A stretch of 64,000 nt of DNA from Cloacibacterium caeni. Its GTDB lineage: Bacteria; Bacteroidota; Bacteroidia; Flavobacteriales; Weeksellaceae. A program made the position numbers and the translations under genes. Under the pieces are notes generated by a model. It saw only the letters and a program-made list of their open reading frames with translations, was not told the DNA's origin and did not search any database. Shown piece after piece: positions 42,628 to 51,328 of the stretch. Where the stretch lies: NCBI RefSeq assembly GCF_907163125.1, contig NZ_OU015319.1, forward strand, positions 930,001 through 994,000. The letters run 5' to 3'. The first letter of the stretch is position 1, and every line of letters begins with the position of its first letter.

Positions 42628-43977
42628 GTGATTGAAGAGCAAAAAATATCGCACACCTTACAGTTTCTCATCGAGGAAAGAAATGTAAAAGCTGTTTCTG
42701 AAGCCATTTCGGAAGTAGAAGCGGTAGATATTGCCAATATTTTTGAAATTCTAGAAGAAGAAGATCAAAAATTTCTTTACGAAATTATGGATAATGAGCG
42801 CTCTGCAGAAGTACTACTCTACATAGACGAAGACGAACGTAAAAAATTCCTGAGAAACTTCTCTACCAAAGAGATTGCAGATAATATCATCAACGAAATT
42901 GATTCCGATGATGCAGCAGATATTATTGCGGAATTACCTGAATATCAACAAGATGAAATTATTCAGCACTTAAATGACGAGGAGCACGCACAGAATATTG
43001 TAGAACTTTTGCGTTATGATGAAGATGTTGCAGGTGGTTTGATGGCAACCGAATTGGTAAAAGTGAATCAAAATCTTTCTATCATTTCTGCAGTCAAAGA
43101 AATGCGTAAACAAGCCGAAGAAATGGAAGAAGTCTACTCTATTTATGTAGTAGATGATTCCGAAAAATTACTGGGTTTGTTAAGTCTTAAAAAATTATTA
43201 ACCACTTCATCTTCTACTAGAGTTTCAGATGTTTATAACTCTAAAATTCAATTCGTTAAAGATACAGAATCTGCTGAAGAAGTTGCGCGTTTTATGCAAA
43301 AATATGACTTGTTCGAAGTCCCTGTTGTGGATAAATTAGGAAAATTAGTCGGAAGAATTACCGTGGATGATGTTATCGACTTTATTACAGAAGAAGCAGA
43401 AAAAGATTACCAGTTAGCATCGGGGATTTCTCAAGACGTTGACTCTAGTGATACCATTTTTCATTTAACCAAAGCGAGATTACCTTGGCTATTCATTGGA
43501 ATGGTAGGTGGTTTAATTGGTTCTAGAGTGTTACAAAGCAATCAAAATGCGATGCACGACATTCCTGCATTGATGTTTTTCGTGCCGCTGATTGCGGCAA
43601 CTGCGGGAAATATTGGAGTACAAGCTTCGGCGATTATCGTACAAGGTTTAGCGAATAATACTTTAGGAAAAGATACTTTTAAAACTTTATTCAAAGAAGT
43701 AAGCGTTTCTGCAGCTTCAGGAATGATACTTTCTTTAATTATTTTTGGATTCAATTTATTGATTAACCATAATGATTTGATGGTTTCTGTCACCATTTCT
43801 ATCTCTCTTTTAGCAGTAATTATGGTAGCGGCGATTATTGGAACCATTGTTCCTATTGTTCTGGAGAAAAATAAAATAGACCCCGCAATTGCTACAGGTC
43901 CGTTTATCACCACTTCTAATGATATTTTAGGCGTGTTAATCTACTTTGCCATCGCAAAAGCACTCCTCCACATTTAG
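42628..43977 (+). CDS. mgtE: Magnesium transporter MgtE
   Basis: 449 residues from the GTG at 42628, exactly the usual MgtE length. N-terminal helical N domain (VSEAISEVEAVDIANIFEIL, DSDDAADIIAELPEYQQDEII), two CBS domains (AGGLMATELVKVNQNLSIIS; SKIQFVKDTESAEEVARFM), a plug helix and five membrane segments with the family signature TAGNIGVQASAIIVQGLA and the conserved FITTSNDILGVLIYF. Mg2+ channel gated by its own cytosolic Mg2+ sites. No M-box riboswitch is visible in the very short leader. Confidence 0.95.
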   Translation: MIEEQKISHTLQFLIEERNVKAVSEAISEVEAVDIANIFEILEEEDQKFLYEIMDNERSAEVLLYIDEDERKKFLRNFSTKEIADNIINEIDSDDAADIIAELPEYQQDEIIQHLNDEEHAQNIVELLRYDEDVAGGLMATELVKVNQNLSIISAVKEMRKQAEEMEEVYSIYVVDDSEKLLGLLSLKKLLTTSSSTRVSDVYNSKIQFVKDTESAEEVARFMQKYDLFEVPVVDKLGKLVGRITVDDVIDFITEEAEKDYQLASGISQDVDSSDTIFHLTKARLPWLFIGMVGGLIGSRVLQSNQNAMHDIPALMFFVPLIAATAGNIGVQASAIIVQGLANNTLGKDTFKTLFKEVSVSAASGMILSLIIFGFNLLINHNDLMVSVTISISLLAVIMVAAIIGTIVPIVLEKNKIDPAIATGPFITTSNDILGVLIYFAIAKALLHI

Positions 43978-43986
43978 AAAAATTTT

Positions 43987-44757
43987 TTATAATAACTCAT
44001 TAGAAACGCCAATTCCGAAAAGCGCATAATCGTATACAGCAGGATCTTGTGGATTGTATTTTCTGATGATTTGGTCGAGTTCTTCTACGGCTTTCCAATC
44101 GTTTTGAGGTCTTTGTAAAATTCCTAATTTTCTAGAAATATTCGCAGTGTGCACATCTAATGGAATGGATAAATATTGAGGAGAAAGGTTTTTCCAAATG
44201 CCAAAATCTACGCCTTTTTTATCTTGACGAACCATCCATCGCAGAAACATCACCAATCTCTTAGAAGCAGAATTTTTATAAGGCGAACTTACATGTTTAT
44301 GGCTTCTGTGCGGAATTTCTCCTAAAAAACGAGTTCTAAATCTTTCGATAGCGTGATAATAATTTTCTTCGTGTTCTTTTAAAAGAAATAACTGCTCTAA
44401 ACTTTCAAATTCAATGTAAACGCTTTTTAAATTCAATATAAATTGTTGAAAATCTTCGCCAGAAAAAGTTCTGTGAACGGCTTTGTTTTCTAATTTTTTG
44501 AAATCTTTTTGGGTAACATTCATCACGAAATCGTAAGGAGAATTTCCCATAAAATCGATGATTTTTTGAGCAGATGTAATGATGGATTTTCTATTTCCCC
44601 ATGCAATGGTAGCCGCAAAAAATCCTGAAATTTCTATGTCTTGTTTCAAAGAAAACTGATGCGGAATAGAAATAGGGTCTAATTCAATAAAATCTACATG
44701 ATTGTATTGTTCGGCTTTTTGGTTGAGAAATTCAAAGATTTCTTGCTCGTTCATCAT
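43987..44757 (-). CDS. TIGR02757 family protein
   Basis: 256 residues from ATG 44757 (ATG 44754 also fits); an 11-codon extension would need a TTG. The body matches the TIGR02757 family of conserved proteins of unknown function, seen in Bacteroidota and spirochaetes, with EISGFFAATIAWGNRKSII near the start and SASKRLVMFLRWMVRQDKKGVDFGIW and a final DPAVYDYALFGIGVS. The helical core with HTANISRKLGIL resembles helix-hairpin-helix DNA glycosylases, but no catalytic residues can be assigned. Confidence 0.8.
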   Translation of the reverse strand: MMNEQEIFEFLNQKAEQYNHVDFIELDPISIPHQFSLKQDIEISGFFAATIAWGNRKSIITSAQKIIDFMGNSPYDFVMNVTQKDFKKLENKAVHRTFSGEDFQQFILNLKSVYIEFESLEQLFLLKEHEENYYHAIERFRTRFLGEIPHRSHKHVSSPYKNSASKRLVMFLRWMVRQDKKGVDFGIWKNLSPQYLSIPLDVHTANISRKLGILQRPQNDWKAVEELDQIIRKYNPQDPAVYDYALFGIGVSNELL

Positions 44758-44858
44758 AATTTGTGGGATGATGGATGTTTGATGTTTCAAATTTTGCAGA
44801 CTGATTATAGTTAAACTTTAACTGCGAGATAAAAATGATAAATCAAAAATCGTAAATC

Positions 44859-45773
44859 TTAAATTTTAACGGCTTCCAATTGCTTCGGAAGATAAGTTTC
44901 AGGGAAAATTTCACACGCTTCATTGAGAAAAACCGATAAATCATTGTAGCGATTAGAAAAATGACCTAAAATCAATTTTTTAACATTGGCTTTTCTGGCA
45001 ATTTTAGCAGCTTCTAGAGCAGTAGAATGACCGGTATAATCTGCCATTTTCTTTAAATCATGTAAAAAAGTTGCTTCGTGATACAAAACATCTACATTTT
45101 TAATAATAGGAATAATGCTCTCTAAATATCGAGTATCACTACAAAAAGCATAAGAAACAGAAGGTTCTGCAGGTTTCGTTAAATTTTCATTTTTGAGAAT
45201 ATAACCATCGCTCAACTGAATATTTTTGCCACGTTTTAAATTGTGATAATCACAGATTTCAATTTCAGGATATTTAGAAATTTCCTGCATATTGAGGTGT
45301 CTTTCTTTTGGTTTTTCCTTAAAAAGATAGCCGTTACAGTAAATTCTATGGTCTAACGGAATAGTGAAAACCTCTACTCGATTATCCTCAAAATCTTTTT
45401 CTGATTTTTTAGAAGAAAGTTCATGGAAAACCACTTCGAAGCCTTGGTGCGTTTCGGTAATTCTAAAAATAGTTTCCATCATTTCTTTAATTCCTTTCGG
45501 ACCGTACACATGAAGTGGAGTTTCTCTACCCAAAAGTCTAAAACTAGAAATCAATCCCGGCAAACCAAAAACATGGTCACCATGAAGATGCGAGATAAAA
45601 ATGTGATTAATTTTAGAAAATTTGGCTTTAGCTTTTCTCAATTGAACTTGTGTTCCTTCGCCGCAATCGATGAGGAAACAACGCTCTTCCATTTCTAGAA
45701 ATTGCGCAGTAGGTGCAGATTTCACGGTAGGAATTGCTGAGTTATAGCCGAGAATTGTTAAATAGGTGCTCAA
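44859..45773 (-). CDS. rnz: Ribonuclease Z
   Basis: 304 residues from a TTG start. Metallo-beta-lactamase fold; matures the 3' end of tRNA precursors. The zinc motif HLHGDH is in FISHLHGDHVFGLPGL, with LIDCGEGTQVQLRKA before it and YHEATFLHDL, HSTALEAAKIARKANVKKLILGHFS later. Length and motif order are those of the short (bacterial) RNase Z. No in-frame ATG is available nearby. Confidence 0.93.
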   Translation of the reverse strand: MSTYLTILGYNSAIPTVKSAPTAQFLEMEERCFLIDCGEGTQVQLRKAKAKFSKINHIFISHLHGDHVFGLPGLISSFRLLGRETPLHVYGPKGIKEMMETIFRITETHQGFEVVFHELSSKKSEKDFEDNRVEVFTIPLDHRIYCNGYLFKEKPKERHLNMQEISKYPEIEICDYHNLKRGKNIQLSDGYILKNENLTKPAEPSVSYAFCSDTRYLESIIPIIKNVDVLYHEATFLHDLKKMADYTGHSTALEAAKIARKANVKKLILGHFSNRYNDLSVFLNEACEIFPETYLPKQLEAVKI

Positions 45774-45879
45774 AATGCTTAAATGATGATTTTTAGAGGT
45801 TTAAAGTCTGCAAATTTCGTGAAAATTATTCTAATAGCAAAAGTTATAATGGTTTATAAATCTTTTAATTTTGCAATTT

Positions 45880-46449
45880 CTACTTTTCTAAAAATGCAAG
45901 AAATTTATCTAAAGCATTTTTGCGGTGACTCATGGCATTTTTTTGTTCTGCAGGCATATCTGCAAAAGAAATTTCATGATTTTTGGGAATGAAAATCGGG
46001 TCATAACCGAAACCTTTGTTTCCACTTCTTTCGGTGCTTAAATCACCATAAACTCTACCTTCAAAGTATTCTGCTCCATGTTCGTTGTACAAGCATAAAA
46101 CGGTGATGAAATAAGCTTCTCTATCATTTTTGTCTTGCATTTCTTCTAAAACTTTGGTCATATTTTTGTCAAAATCATGATTCCCTGCGTAACGTGCCGA
46201 GTAAATTCCCGGTCTTCCATCAAGTACAGGAACCACCAATCCAGAATCGTCTCCTAAACTGGGCTTTCCAGTTTTTTCGAAGCAGAACTTGGCTTTAATC
46301 AAAGCATTTTCATGGAAAGATTTTCCGTCTTCTATAATTTCGTCGTGAATATGATAATCAGTAAGTGAAGTAATGTGGTATTTTTCGCCTAAAATCTGTT
46401 GAATTTCTTCTTTCTTGTGTAAGTTGTGCGTGGCAACGAGGATTTCCAT
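45880..46449 (-). CDS. rdgB: Non-canonical purine NTP pyrophosphatase (Ham1/RdgB)
   Basis: 189 residues. Hydrolyses dITP, ITP and XTP to monophosphates, keeping damaged purines out of nucleic acids. Signatures are LVATHNLHKKEEIQQIL at the start, GDDSGLVVPVLDGRPGIYSARYAG, GNKGFGYDPIFIP, and the final MSHRKNALDKF. Separated from rnz by 106 bases; a near -7 box (TATATTTA) lies at 46460-46467. Confidence 0.93.
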   Translation of the reverse strand: MEILVATHNLHKKEEIQQILGEKYHITSLTDYHIHDEIIEDGKSFHENALIKAKFCFEKTGKPSLGDDSGLVVPVLDGRPGIYSARYAGNHDFDKNMTKVLEEMQDKNDREAYFITVLCLYNEHGAEYFEGRVYGDLSTERSGNKGFGYDPIFIPKNHEISFADMPAEQKNAMSHRKNALDKFLAFLEK

Positions 46450-46495
46450 TATGTAATATTAAATATAAGATTTATAATTTTTAAATTTTTAGCGC

Positions 46496-47335
46496 TTATT
46501 CTCTGTAATAAATTCTATTTCGGTACATGAATAAATAATAAGAAACAGATAAAAGTACAATTCCTACAATAAGACCATAATATTCTGGTAGATGTAAGTT
46601 TTCAGTCACGCTTTCTGAATTTCCATTCAGTAATAAATAGGCAGAAATAAAATTATTAAAAGCATGTAATAAAATGGGCATTAATAAGGATTTAGTCTTG
46701 TAATAAACTACGCCTAAAACCAATCCTAATAAAAATGCATTGACTGTTTGCCAAGGATTAAGATGAAAAATTCCAAAGGCTAAAGCTGAAAAAATAATCG
46801 CTTTTGCTGGTTTTACACCTTTATTAATCAATCCTTTTTGAATGATACCTCTAAAGAGAATTTCTTCTAAAAAGGGTGCAAAAAGAACCGTAAGAAGATA
46901 AATTCCCGCAGTATCTGTAGCGATAGTGCTAAAAGCATCAGACATTTGATCGTACAAAGGACCAAAAAACTCTCCTTCAATAGGAATTTTTGAAACTAAA
47001 AACTCAGAAACCAACATCATTCCCAGCATCATAGGAAAAATCATGAGATAAACATGAAAAGGTCTGGTTTGCATGTTAAAATTGAGTTTTTTTCCTTGAC
47101 TTTTCATCACAAAAACATCAAAACCTATAATCGGAAAAAGCACTGTACAGAGATAGCTCACGATAAAAAATACCATACTGTTTTGGATTTCTGCATAACT
47201 TTGTTTAAGTATAAAGTAAGCAAAAAGCGTATACATGCCTAAAACCATGATTCCAATAAATAGTCCAGCAAATAATGCTGCCGCCGCTTTGAAATCAAAA
47301 ATATAATTTCTGTATTTTGTATTGTCTATACTCAT
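46496..47335 (-). CDS. CPBP intramembrane metalloprotease
   Basis: 279 residues, about eight membrane segments. The CPBP (Rce1/CAAX-like) active-site motifs are all present: APFLEEILFRGIIQKG (EExxxR), FGIFHLNPWQ and LLHAFNNFISA (HxxxN). Substrates of bacterial members are mostly unknown; some protect producers against bacteriocins or act on small peptides. It has both parts of a Bacteroidota promoter upstream (see 47403). Confidence 0.88.
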   Translation of the reverse strand: MSIDNTKYRNYIFDFKAAAALFAGLFIGIMVLGMYTLFAYFILKQSYAEIQNSMVFFIVSYLCTVLFPIIGFDVFVMKSQGKKLNFNMQTRPFHVYLMIFPMMLGMMLVSEFLVSKIPIEGEFFGPLYDQMSDAFSTIATDTAGIYLLTVLFAPFLEEILFRGIIQKGLINKGVKPAKAIIFSALAFGIFHLNPWQTVNAFLLGLVLGVVYYKTKSLLMPILLHAFNNFISAYLLLNGNSESVTENLHLPEYYGLIVGIVLLSVSYYLFMYRNRIYYRE

Positions 47336-47402
47336 AAATGGTGATAAGTTGATGGGTGTTCAAAAAAAATCTAAAGAAAAATTTCTAAAAACTTATTTTG
47401 TT

Positions 47403-47431
47403 CAAAGATAGAAAAATGAGGGAAGCTACAA
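47403..47431 (-). promoter_or_regulatory. Complete -33/-7 promoter of the CPBP protease gene
   Basis: On the minus strand TTG at 47429-47431 and TATCTTTG at 47403-47410, with 18 bases between. This is the best-spaced -33/-7 pair I found in the window. Confidence 0.65.
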
Positions 47432-47446
47432 GTAGGAAGCTGAAAG

Positions 47447-47853
47447 TTTTTGCGCCTTTGCGTTGAAATACATCTATCATTTGTTTTACAAAAGAATTTT
47501 TAACGCAAAGACGCAATATTTATATTAAAAAAATAGAAAGAAAATAAGACGCAAGAAAATCAAAGATTTTCAAAACAAATAAAGACGAAGTCTTTTTGCG
47601 TCTTAAAAACATAATCAATTCATAGATATATTTTGTGACCTTGCTTTGAAATATATCTATCATTTGTTTTACAAAAGAATTTTTAACGCAAAGACGCAAT
47701 ATTTATATTAAAAAAATAGAAATAAAATAAGAAGCAAGAAAATCAAAGATTTTCAAAACAAATAAAGACGAAGTCTTTTCGCGTCTTAAAAAACATAATC
47801 AATTCATAGATATATTTTGCGCCTTGGCGTGGAAATACATCTATCATTTTCAA
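47447..47853. repeat. Tandem direct repeat, 183-base unit, 2.2 copies
   Basis: Copy 1 is about 47447-47629, copy 2 about 47630-47813, then a third stops after about 40 bases (about 47814-47853). Copies 1 and 2 differ at only a handful of positions. Each copy contains nested inverted repeats: TTGCGCCTTTGCGTT against AACGCAAAGACGCAA, AAGACGCAA against TTGCGTCTT, GAAAATCAAAGATTTTC and AAGACGAAGTCTT. There are no open frames. The folded unit could be a non-autonomous palindromic element or a structured RNA. Confidence 0.85.
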
Positions 47854-47896
47854 ATCTCAATAAAAATCACGATTTTTGCAACTTCAAAATTTAGAA

Positions 47897-49492
47897 ATGA
47901 GTTTATTACAAGAAATATCAAAACGTAAAACTTTCGGGATTATCTCTCACCCAGATGCTGGAAAAACTACTTTGACGGAGAAATTACTTCTTTTCGGAGG
48001 AGCAATTCAGGAAGCAGGTGCTGTAAAATCAAATAAAATTAAAAAAGGGGCAACTTCCGACTTTATGGAAATCGAAAGACAAAGAGGGATTTCGGTAGCA
48101 ACTTCGGTTTTAGCATTTGAATACAAAGGAAAGAAAATCAACATTCTCGATACACCTGGTCACAAAGATTTTGCGGAAGATACTTATAGAACGCTTACTG
48201 CGGTAGATTCTGTAATTGTAGTAATAGACGTAGCAAAAGGTGTGGAAGAGCAAACTGAAAAACTCGTAGAAGTTTGTAGAATGCGTAAAATCCCAATGTT
48301 GGTTTTCATCAACAAACTCGATAGAGAAGGAAAAGATGCATTTGATTTGCTGGATGAAGTTGAACAAAAATTAGGTTTAAAAGTAGTTCCGCTTTCGCTT
48401 CCGATTGGGATGGGAAGTGATTTCCAAGGAATTTATAATATTTGGGAGAAAAACATTCAGTTATTTCTTGAAGAAAAGAAACAAAAAGTAGGTGAAACCA
48501 TCGTCATCAATGATATCAATGACAGTTCGGTAGATGAAATCATCGGTGAAAAAGCTGCAGCTACTTTAAGAGATGAACTAGAACTCATAGAGTCTGTTTA
48601 TCCAGAATTCGATAGAGAACAATATCTTACTGGTGAACAACAACCGGTGTTTTTTGGTTCAGCTTTGAATAATTTTGGGGTAAGAGAATTGTTGGATGCT
48701 TTTGTAGAAATTGCACCAATGCCTCAACCCAAAGAATCTGACCTTAGATTGGTAAAACCAGAAGAGAAAAATTTTACAGGTTTTGTCTTTAAAATTCACG
48801 CCAATATGGATCCGAAACACCGTGATAGATTGGCTTTCGTGAAAATTGTTTCGGGAACTTTTAAGAGAAATGAAAACTATCTTCTAGTAAGAGAAGGTAA
48901 AAAAATGAAGTTTTCTTCGCCAAATGCTTTCTTTGCAGACAAAAAAGAAGTGGTAGACGAAAGTTTCCCTGGAGATATTGTAGGTTTACACGATACTGGA
49001 AGTTTCAGAATTGGAGATACTTTAACTGCTGGAGAAAAATTACAGTTCAAAGGAATCCCGAGTTTCTCACCAGAACATTTCCGTTATATCAATAATGATG
49101 ATCCATTAAAAGCAAAACAATTGGCGAAAGGTATAGACCAATTAATGGATGAAGGTGTGGCGCAGTTGTTTACATTAGAAATGAACGGCAGAAAAATTAT
49201 TGGAACTGTGGGTGCGCTTCAGTACGAAGTAATCCAATACAGATTAGAGCATGAATATGGCGCAAAATGTACGTATGAACCTATCGGAATTCATAAAGCG
49301 TGTTGGATAGAAGCCGACGAAAAATCTGATGAATTCAAAGAATTTGCAAGATTAAAACAGCGTTTTATGGCAAGAGATAATCATGGTCAGTTGGTGTTTT
49401 TAGCAGATTCTGCTTTCACGATTCACATGACTCAAGAAAAATTCCCGAATGTGAAATTACACTTCATCAGTGAATGGAATCATGCAAAATAA
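47897..49492 (+). CDS. prfC: Peptide chain release factor 3
   Basis: 531 residues from the ATG at 47897; a seven-codon extension (to 47876) lacks support. GTPase that recycles RF1/RF2 after termination. G1 SHPDAGKTTLTEKLL, the switch region MEIERQRGISVATSVL, G3 DTPGH, and G4 NKLD identify a translational GTPase, and the C-terminal domain with GALQYEVIQYRLEHEYG is RF3-specific. A terminator follows 30 bases after the stop. Confidence 0.94.
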   Translation: MSLLQEISKRKTFGIISHPDAGKTTLTEKLLLFGGAIQEAGAVKSNKIKKGATSDFMEIERQRGISVATSVLAFEYKGKKINILDTPGHKDFAEDTYRTLTAVDSVIVVIDVAKGVEEQTEKLVEVCRMRKIPMLVFINKLDREGKDAFDLLDEVEQKLGLKVVPLSLPIGMGSDFQGIYNIWEKNIQLFLEEKKQKVGETIVINDINDSSVDEIIGEKAAATLRDELELIESVYPEFDREQYLTGEQQPVFFGSALNNFGVRELLDAFVEIAPMPQPKESDLRLVKPEEKNFTGFVFKIHANMDPKHRDRLAFVKIVSGTFKRNENYLLVREGKKMKFSSPNAFFADKKEVVDESFPGDIVGLHDTGSFRIGDTLTAGEKLQFKGIPSFSPEHFRYINNDDPLKAKQLAKGIDQLMDEGVAQLFTLEMNGRKIIGTVGALQYEVIQYRLEHEYGAKCTYEPIGIHKACWIEADEKSDEFKEFARLKQRFMARDNHGQLVFLADSAFTIHMTQEKFPNVKLHFISEWNHAK

Positions 49493-49521
49493 TTTTAAAT
49501 TATAGATTTTAGATTATAAAT

Positions 49522-49551
49522 GAATCTTCAAGGAAACTTGGAGATTTTTTT
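49522..49551 (+). terminator. Terminator of prfC
   Basis: AATCTTCAAG-GAAA-CTTGGAGATT (two G-T pairs) followed by a T run. Confidence 0.75.
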
Positions 49552-49646
49552 GTAAAAATTTTGAAAATTATTTTACAATTCATTGATTTTCATGATTTTA
49601 ATGTAAATACGATTTTTTACCTATTTTTAGGGAACATTTTTTGTAT

Positions 49647-49654
49647 TAAGTTTG
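49647..49654 (+). promoter_or_regulatory. -7 promoter element of the DUF4349 gene
   Basis: TAAGTTTG, perfect TAnnTTTG, 20 bases before the ATG at 49675; rules out the longer frame that starts at 49561. Confidence 0.6.
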
Positions 49655-49674
49655 GCATCAACAAAACTATTAAA

Positions 49675-50841
49675 ATGAAGAAAACAATTTTTAGTCTTTT
49701 TACTGCTACTCTATTATTGGTGGCTTGTAATAAAACCGATATTCAACAAACGGCTGATTCCTTTAAAACAGCAGATAGCCTTTTTAACCAAGCAAAAGAA
49801 AGTTATCAAACCCTCGATTCTATTTCTAAAATCGTCAATGATTCTAACAGTACCGTAGGAAAAGTAATCCTTCCAGAAATCAATAAGCATAAAGAAATCA
49901 TAGAAGACGCCATTAAAAAAGGAAATGTAAACATAGATTCCCTCAACAAGGAATTTAAAAAGTTAGATAACAAAAGCCAACAAGCACAAGACATTAGAAA
50001 AGCGATTGATTCAGCGAATAATGCCATAAAAAGTGGCGACAACGCTGCTTTAGTTATTGCTGAAACGGCCAATAAAATCTTGAAGCAAACTTCTAAAAAT
50101 AATACACAAAATCAACCAGAACCTGAGGTTCAAAATCAAAATCAAGCTCAGAATCAACCTATTCCTCAGCGTGAACTCTACCCTATTTCGAAAACAACGA
50201 GATTGCAAGTTTCGGTAGAAGATTTGGCTGCTGCAAAAGCCCTGTTAAATCAAGAATTGAGCACTTATAATGCAGATATTATCACAGAAAATTATACCGA
50301 AAACGAAGGAATTGCCAAACAATATTTGACCGTAAAAGTACCATTGAGTAATTTCAATGAATTGGTGAATAAAATGAGCAGTCTGGGAAATGTAGAATCT
50401 AAAAACACAGAAGTAGAAGGCAATGATTATGTAGGAAGCCAAATGTGCGATGTGGAACTCACTTTGGTAGACAATACTCCAGAAACCAATAATGCAGAGG
50501 ATTTAAACATTCTGAATGATGAACAAAAAGACGAAACTTTCGGGGATAAATCTTCTAATGCATTTATGAAAGGATTTGCGGTTTTGGGTGGATTATTTTT
50601 AGCGCTTATTCCGTTTTGGCCAATATTTTTAATCGGCGGAATTGTTTGGTATTTCGTGGTAAAAAGAAATAAGAAAAAACGCGAAGAAGAATTCCAAAGA
50701 CAATTGGCTTTAGAAAGAGAAAAAATAAAAGCAGCGGAAGCATTAAAACCATCAGCAGAAACGCCTCAAAATGCACAACCAACAAATGCTGAGGAAAATA
50801 AAAACGATGACGATATTTCTAAATATATGCCGAAAGAGTAA
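49675..50841 (+). CDS. DUF4349 lipoprotein
   Basis: 388 residues from the ATG at 49675. Lipoprotein signal MKKTIFSLFTATLLLVAC. A helical, coiled-coil-prone segment (DSLNKEFKKLDNKSQQAQDI) and a Gln/Asn-rich linker precede the DUF4349 domain (LQVSVEDLAAAKALLNQELSTYNADIITE; TVKVPLSNFNELVNKMSSLG). A single membrane helix follows near the C-terminus (AVLGGLFLALIPFWPIFLIGGIVWYF), then a basic cytosolic tail (KRNKKKREEEFQRQ). DUF4349 proteins are membrane-anchored and their function is unknown. Single-gene unit. Confidence 0.85.
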   Translation: MKKTIFSLFTATLLLVACNKTDIQQTADSFKTADSLFNQAKESYQTLDSISKIVNDSNSTVGKVILPEINKHKEIIEDAIKKGNVNIDSLNKEFKKLDNKSQQAQDIRKAIDSANNAIKSGDNAALVIAETANKILKQTSKNNTQNQPEPEVQNQNQAQNQPIPQRELYPISKTTRLQVSVEDLAAAKALLNQELSTYNADIITENYTENEGIAKQYLTVKVPLSNFNELVNKMSSLGNVESKNTEVEGNDYVGSQMCDVELTLVDNTPETNNAEDLNILNDEQKDETFGDKSSNAFMKGFAVLGGLFLALIPFWPIFLIGGIVWYFVVKRNKKKREEEFQRQLALEREKIKAAEALKPSAETPQNAQPTNAEENKNDDDISKYMPKE

Positions 50842-50904
50842 AATTTATTGAGTTCACAATTTATTTACATATTTTCACATTTATGTAATCCCAATTAAAC
50901 ATAA

Positions 50905-50965
50905 AGTTTGTCATTCCGAAGGAATCTAAATTTTCTTTGTTGAGATGCTTCCAGCATGACAAACT
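50905..50965. repeat. Palindromic intergenic repeat (TTTGTCATTCCGAAGGAATC type)
   Basis: The terminal inverted repeat AGTTTGTCAT / ATGACAAACT encloses TTCCGAAGGAATC and GATGCTTCCAGCATG sub-hairpins. About 61 bases, no coding capacity. This is a common style of short palindromic repeat in Bacteroidota intergenic DNA; here a single copy in the window. Confidence 0.7.
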
Positions 50966-51046
50966 ATGTGTGTATTTTTTAAATTTTTTGATTAGCAGAT
51001 TTAAATTTTACATGAATTTATCTTATACCCTCTAAAAATTTATAAC

Positions 51047-51078
51047 AAAATCCTCCAGAATGTTCTGAAGGGTTTTTT
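51047..51078 (+). terminator. Weak terminator after the DUF4349 gene
   Basis: CCT-C-CAGAA and TTCTG-A-AGG arms around TG, followed by GTTTTTTAG. It is about 200 bases beyond the DUF4349 stop. Confidence 0.5.
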
Positions 51079-51313
51079 AGTTAATAAGTATCATAATATA
51101 AACCACAATAATTACGGCTAGAGGAAATAAAGAGAGATAAAACTCACCTTTGCCTTTTTTATAAGCAAAAAAAGAGCTGATAATTGAAGAAATAATAAAT
51201 AATGGAAATATTATTTCTATTGTGAGATGTTTTCTCAGAATAAAATATATAAAAATCGGAATTAATAAAATTCCTTTATAAAAATATTCATTATTAAAGA
51301 TAGATTTATTCAT
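51077..51313 (-). CDS. Small hypothetical membrane protein
   Basis: 78 residues with three hydrophobic segments (GILLIPIFIYFIL, IIFPLFIISSIISSFF and LSLFPLAVIIVVYIMILI). No family recognised. It begins 15 bases after the DUF2891 gene ends on the same strand, so it may be translated from the same mRNA. Short length and composition make it plausible but not certain. Confidence 0.5.
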   Translation of the reverse strand: MNKSIFNNEYFYKGILLIPIFIYFILRKHLTIEIIFPLFIISSIISSFFAYKKGKGEFYLSLFPLAVIIVVYIMILIN

Positions 51314-51328
51314 TATTTTAAAATTAAA

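Larger units (their letters stand above)
47336..47896. other. 560-base intergenic region with tandem structured repeats
   Basis: No gene. Holds the CPBP promoter (47403-47432), two full copies and one partial copy of a 183-base unit, and the leader of prfC. Confidence 0.8.

Noticed and set aside
45783-45992. 69-codon plus-strand open frame between rnz and rdgB
   Set aside because: Antisense to the end of rdgB for half its length; no recognisable domain.
47336-47896. CRISPR array or tRNA cluster in the repeat-rich spacer
   Set aside because: Only 2.2 copies of a 183-base unit without short repeats and unique spacers; no tRNA fold seen.
49561-49674. N-terminal extension of the DUF4349 lipoprotein
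   Set aside because: The lipoprotein signal begins at 49675 and a perfect -7 box lies at 49647.
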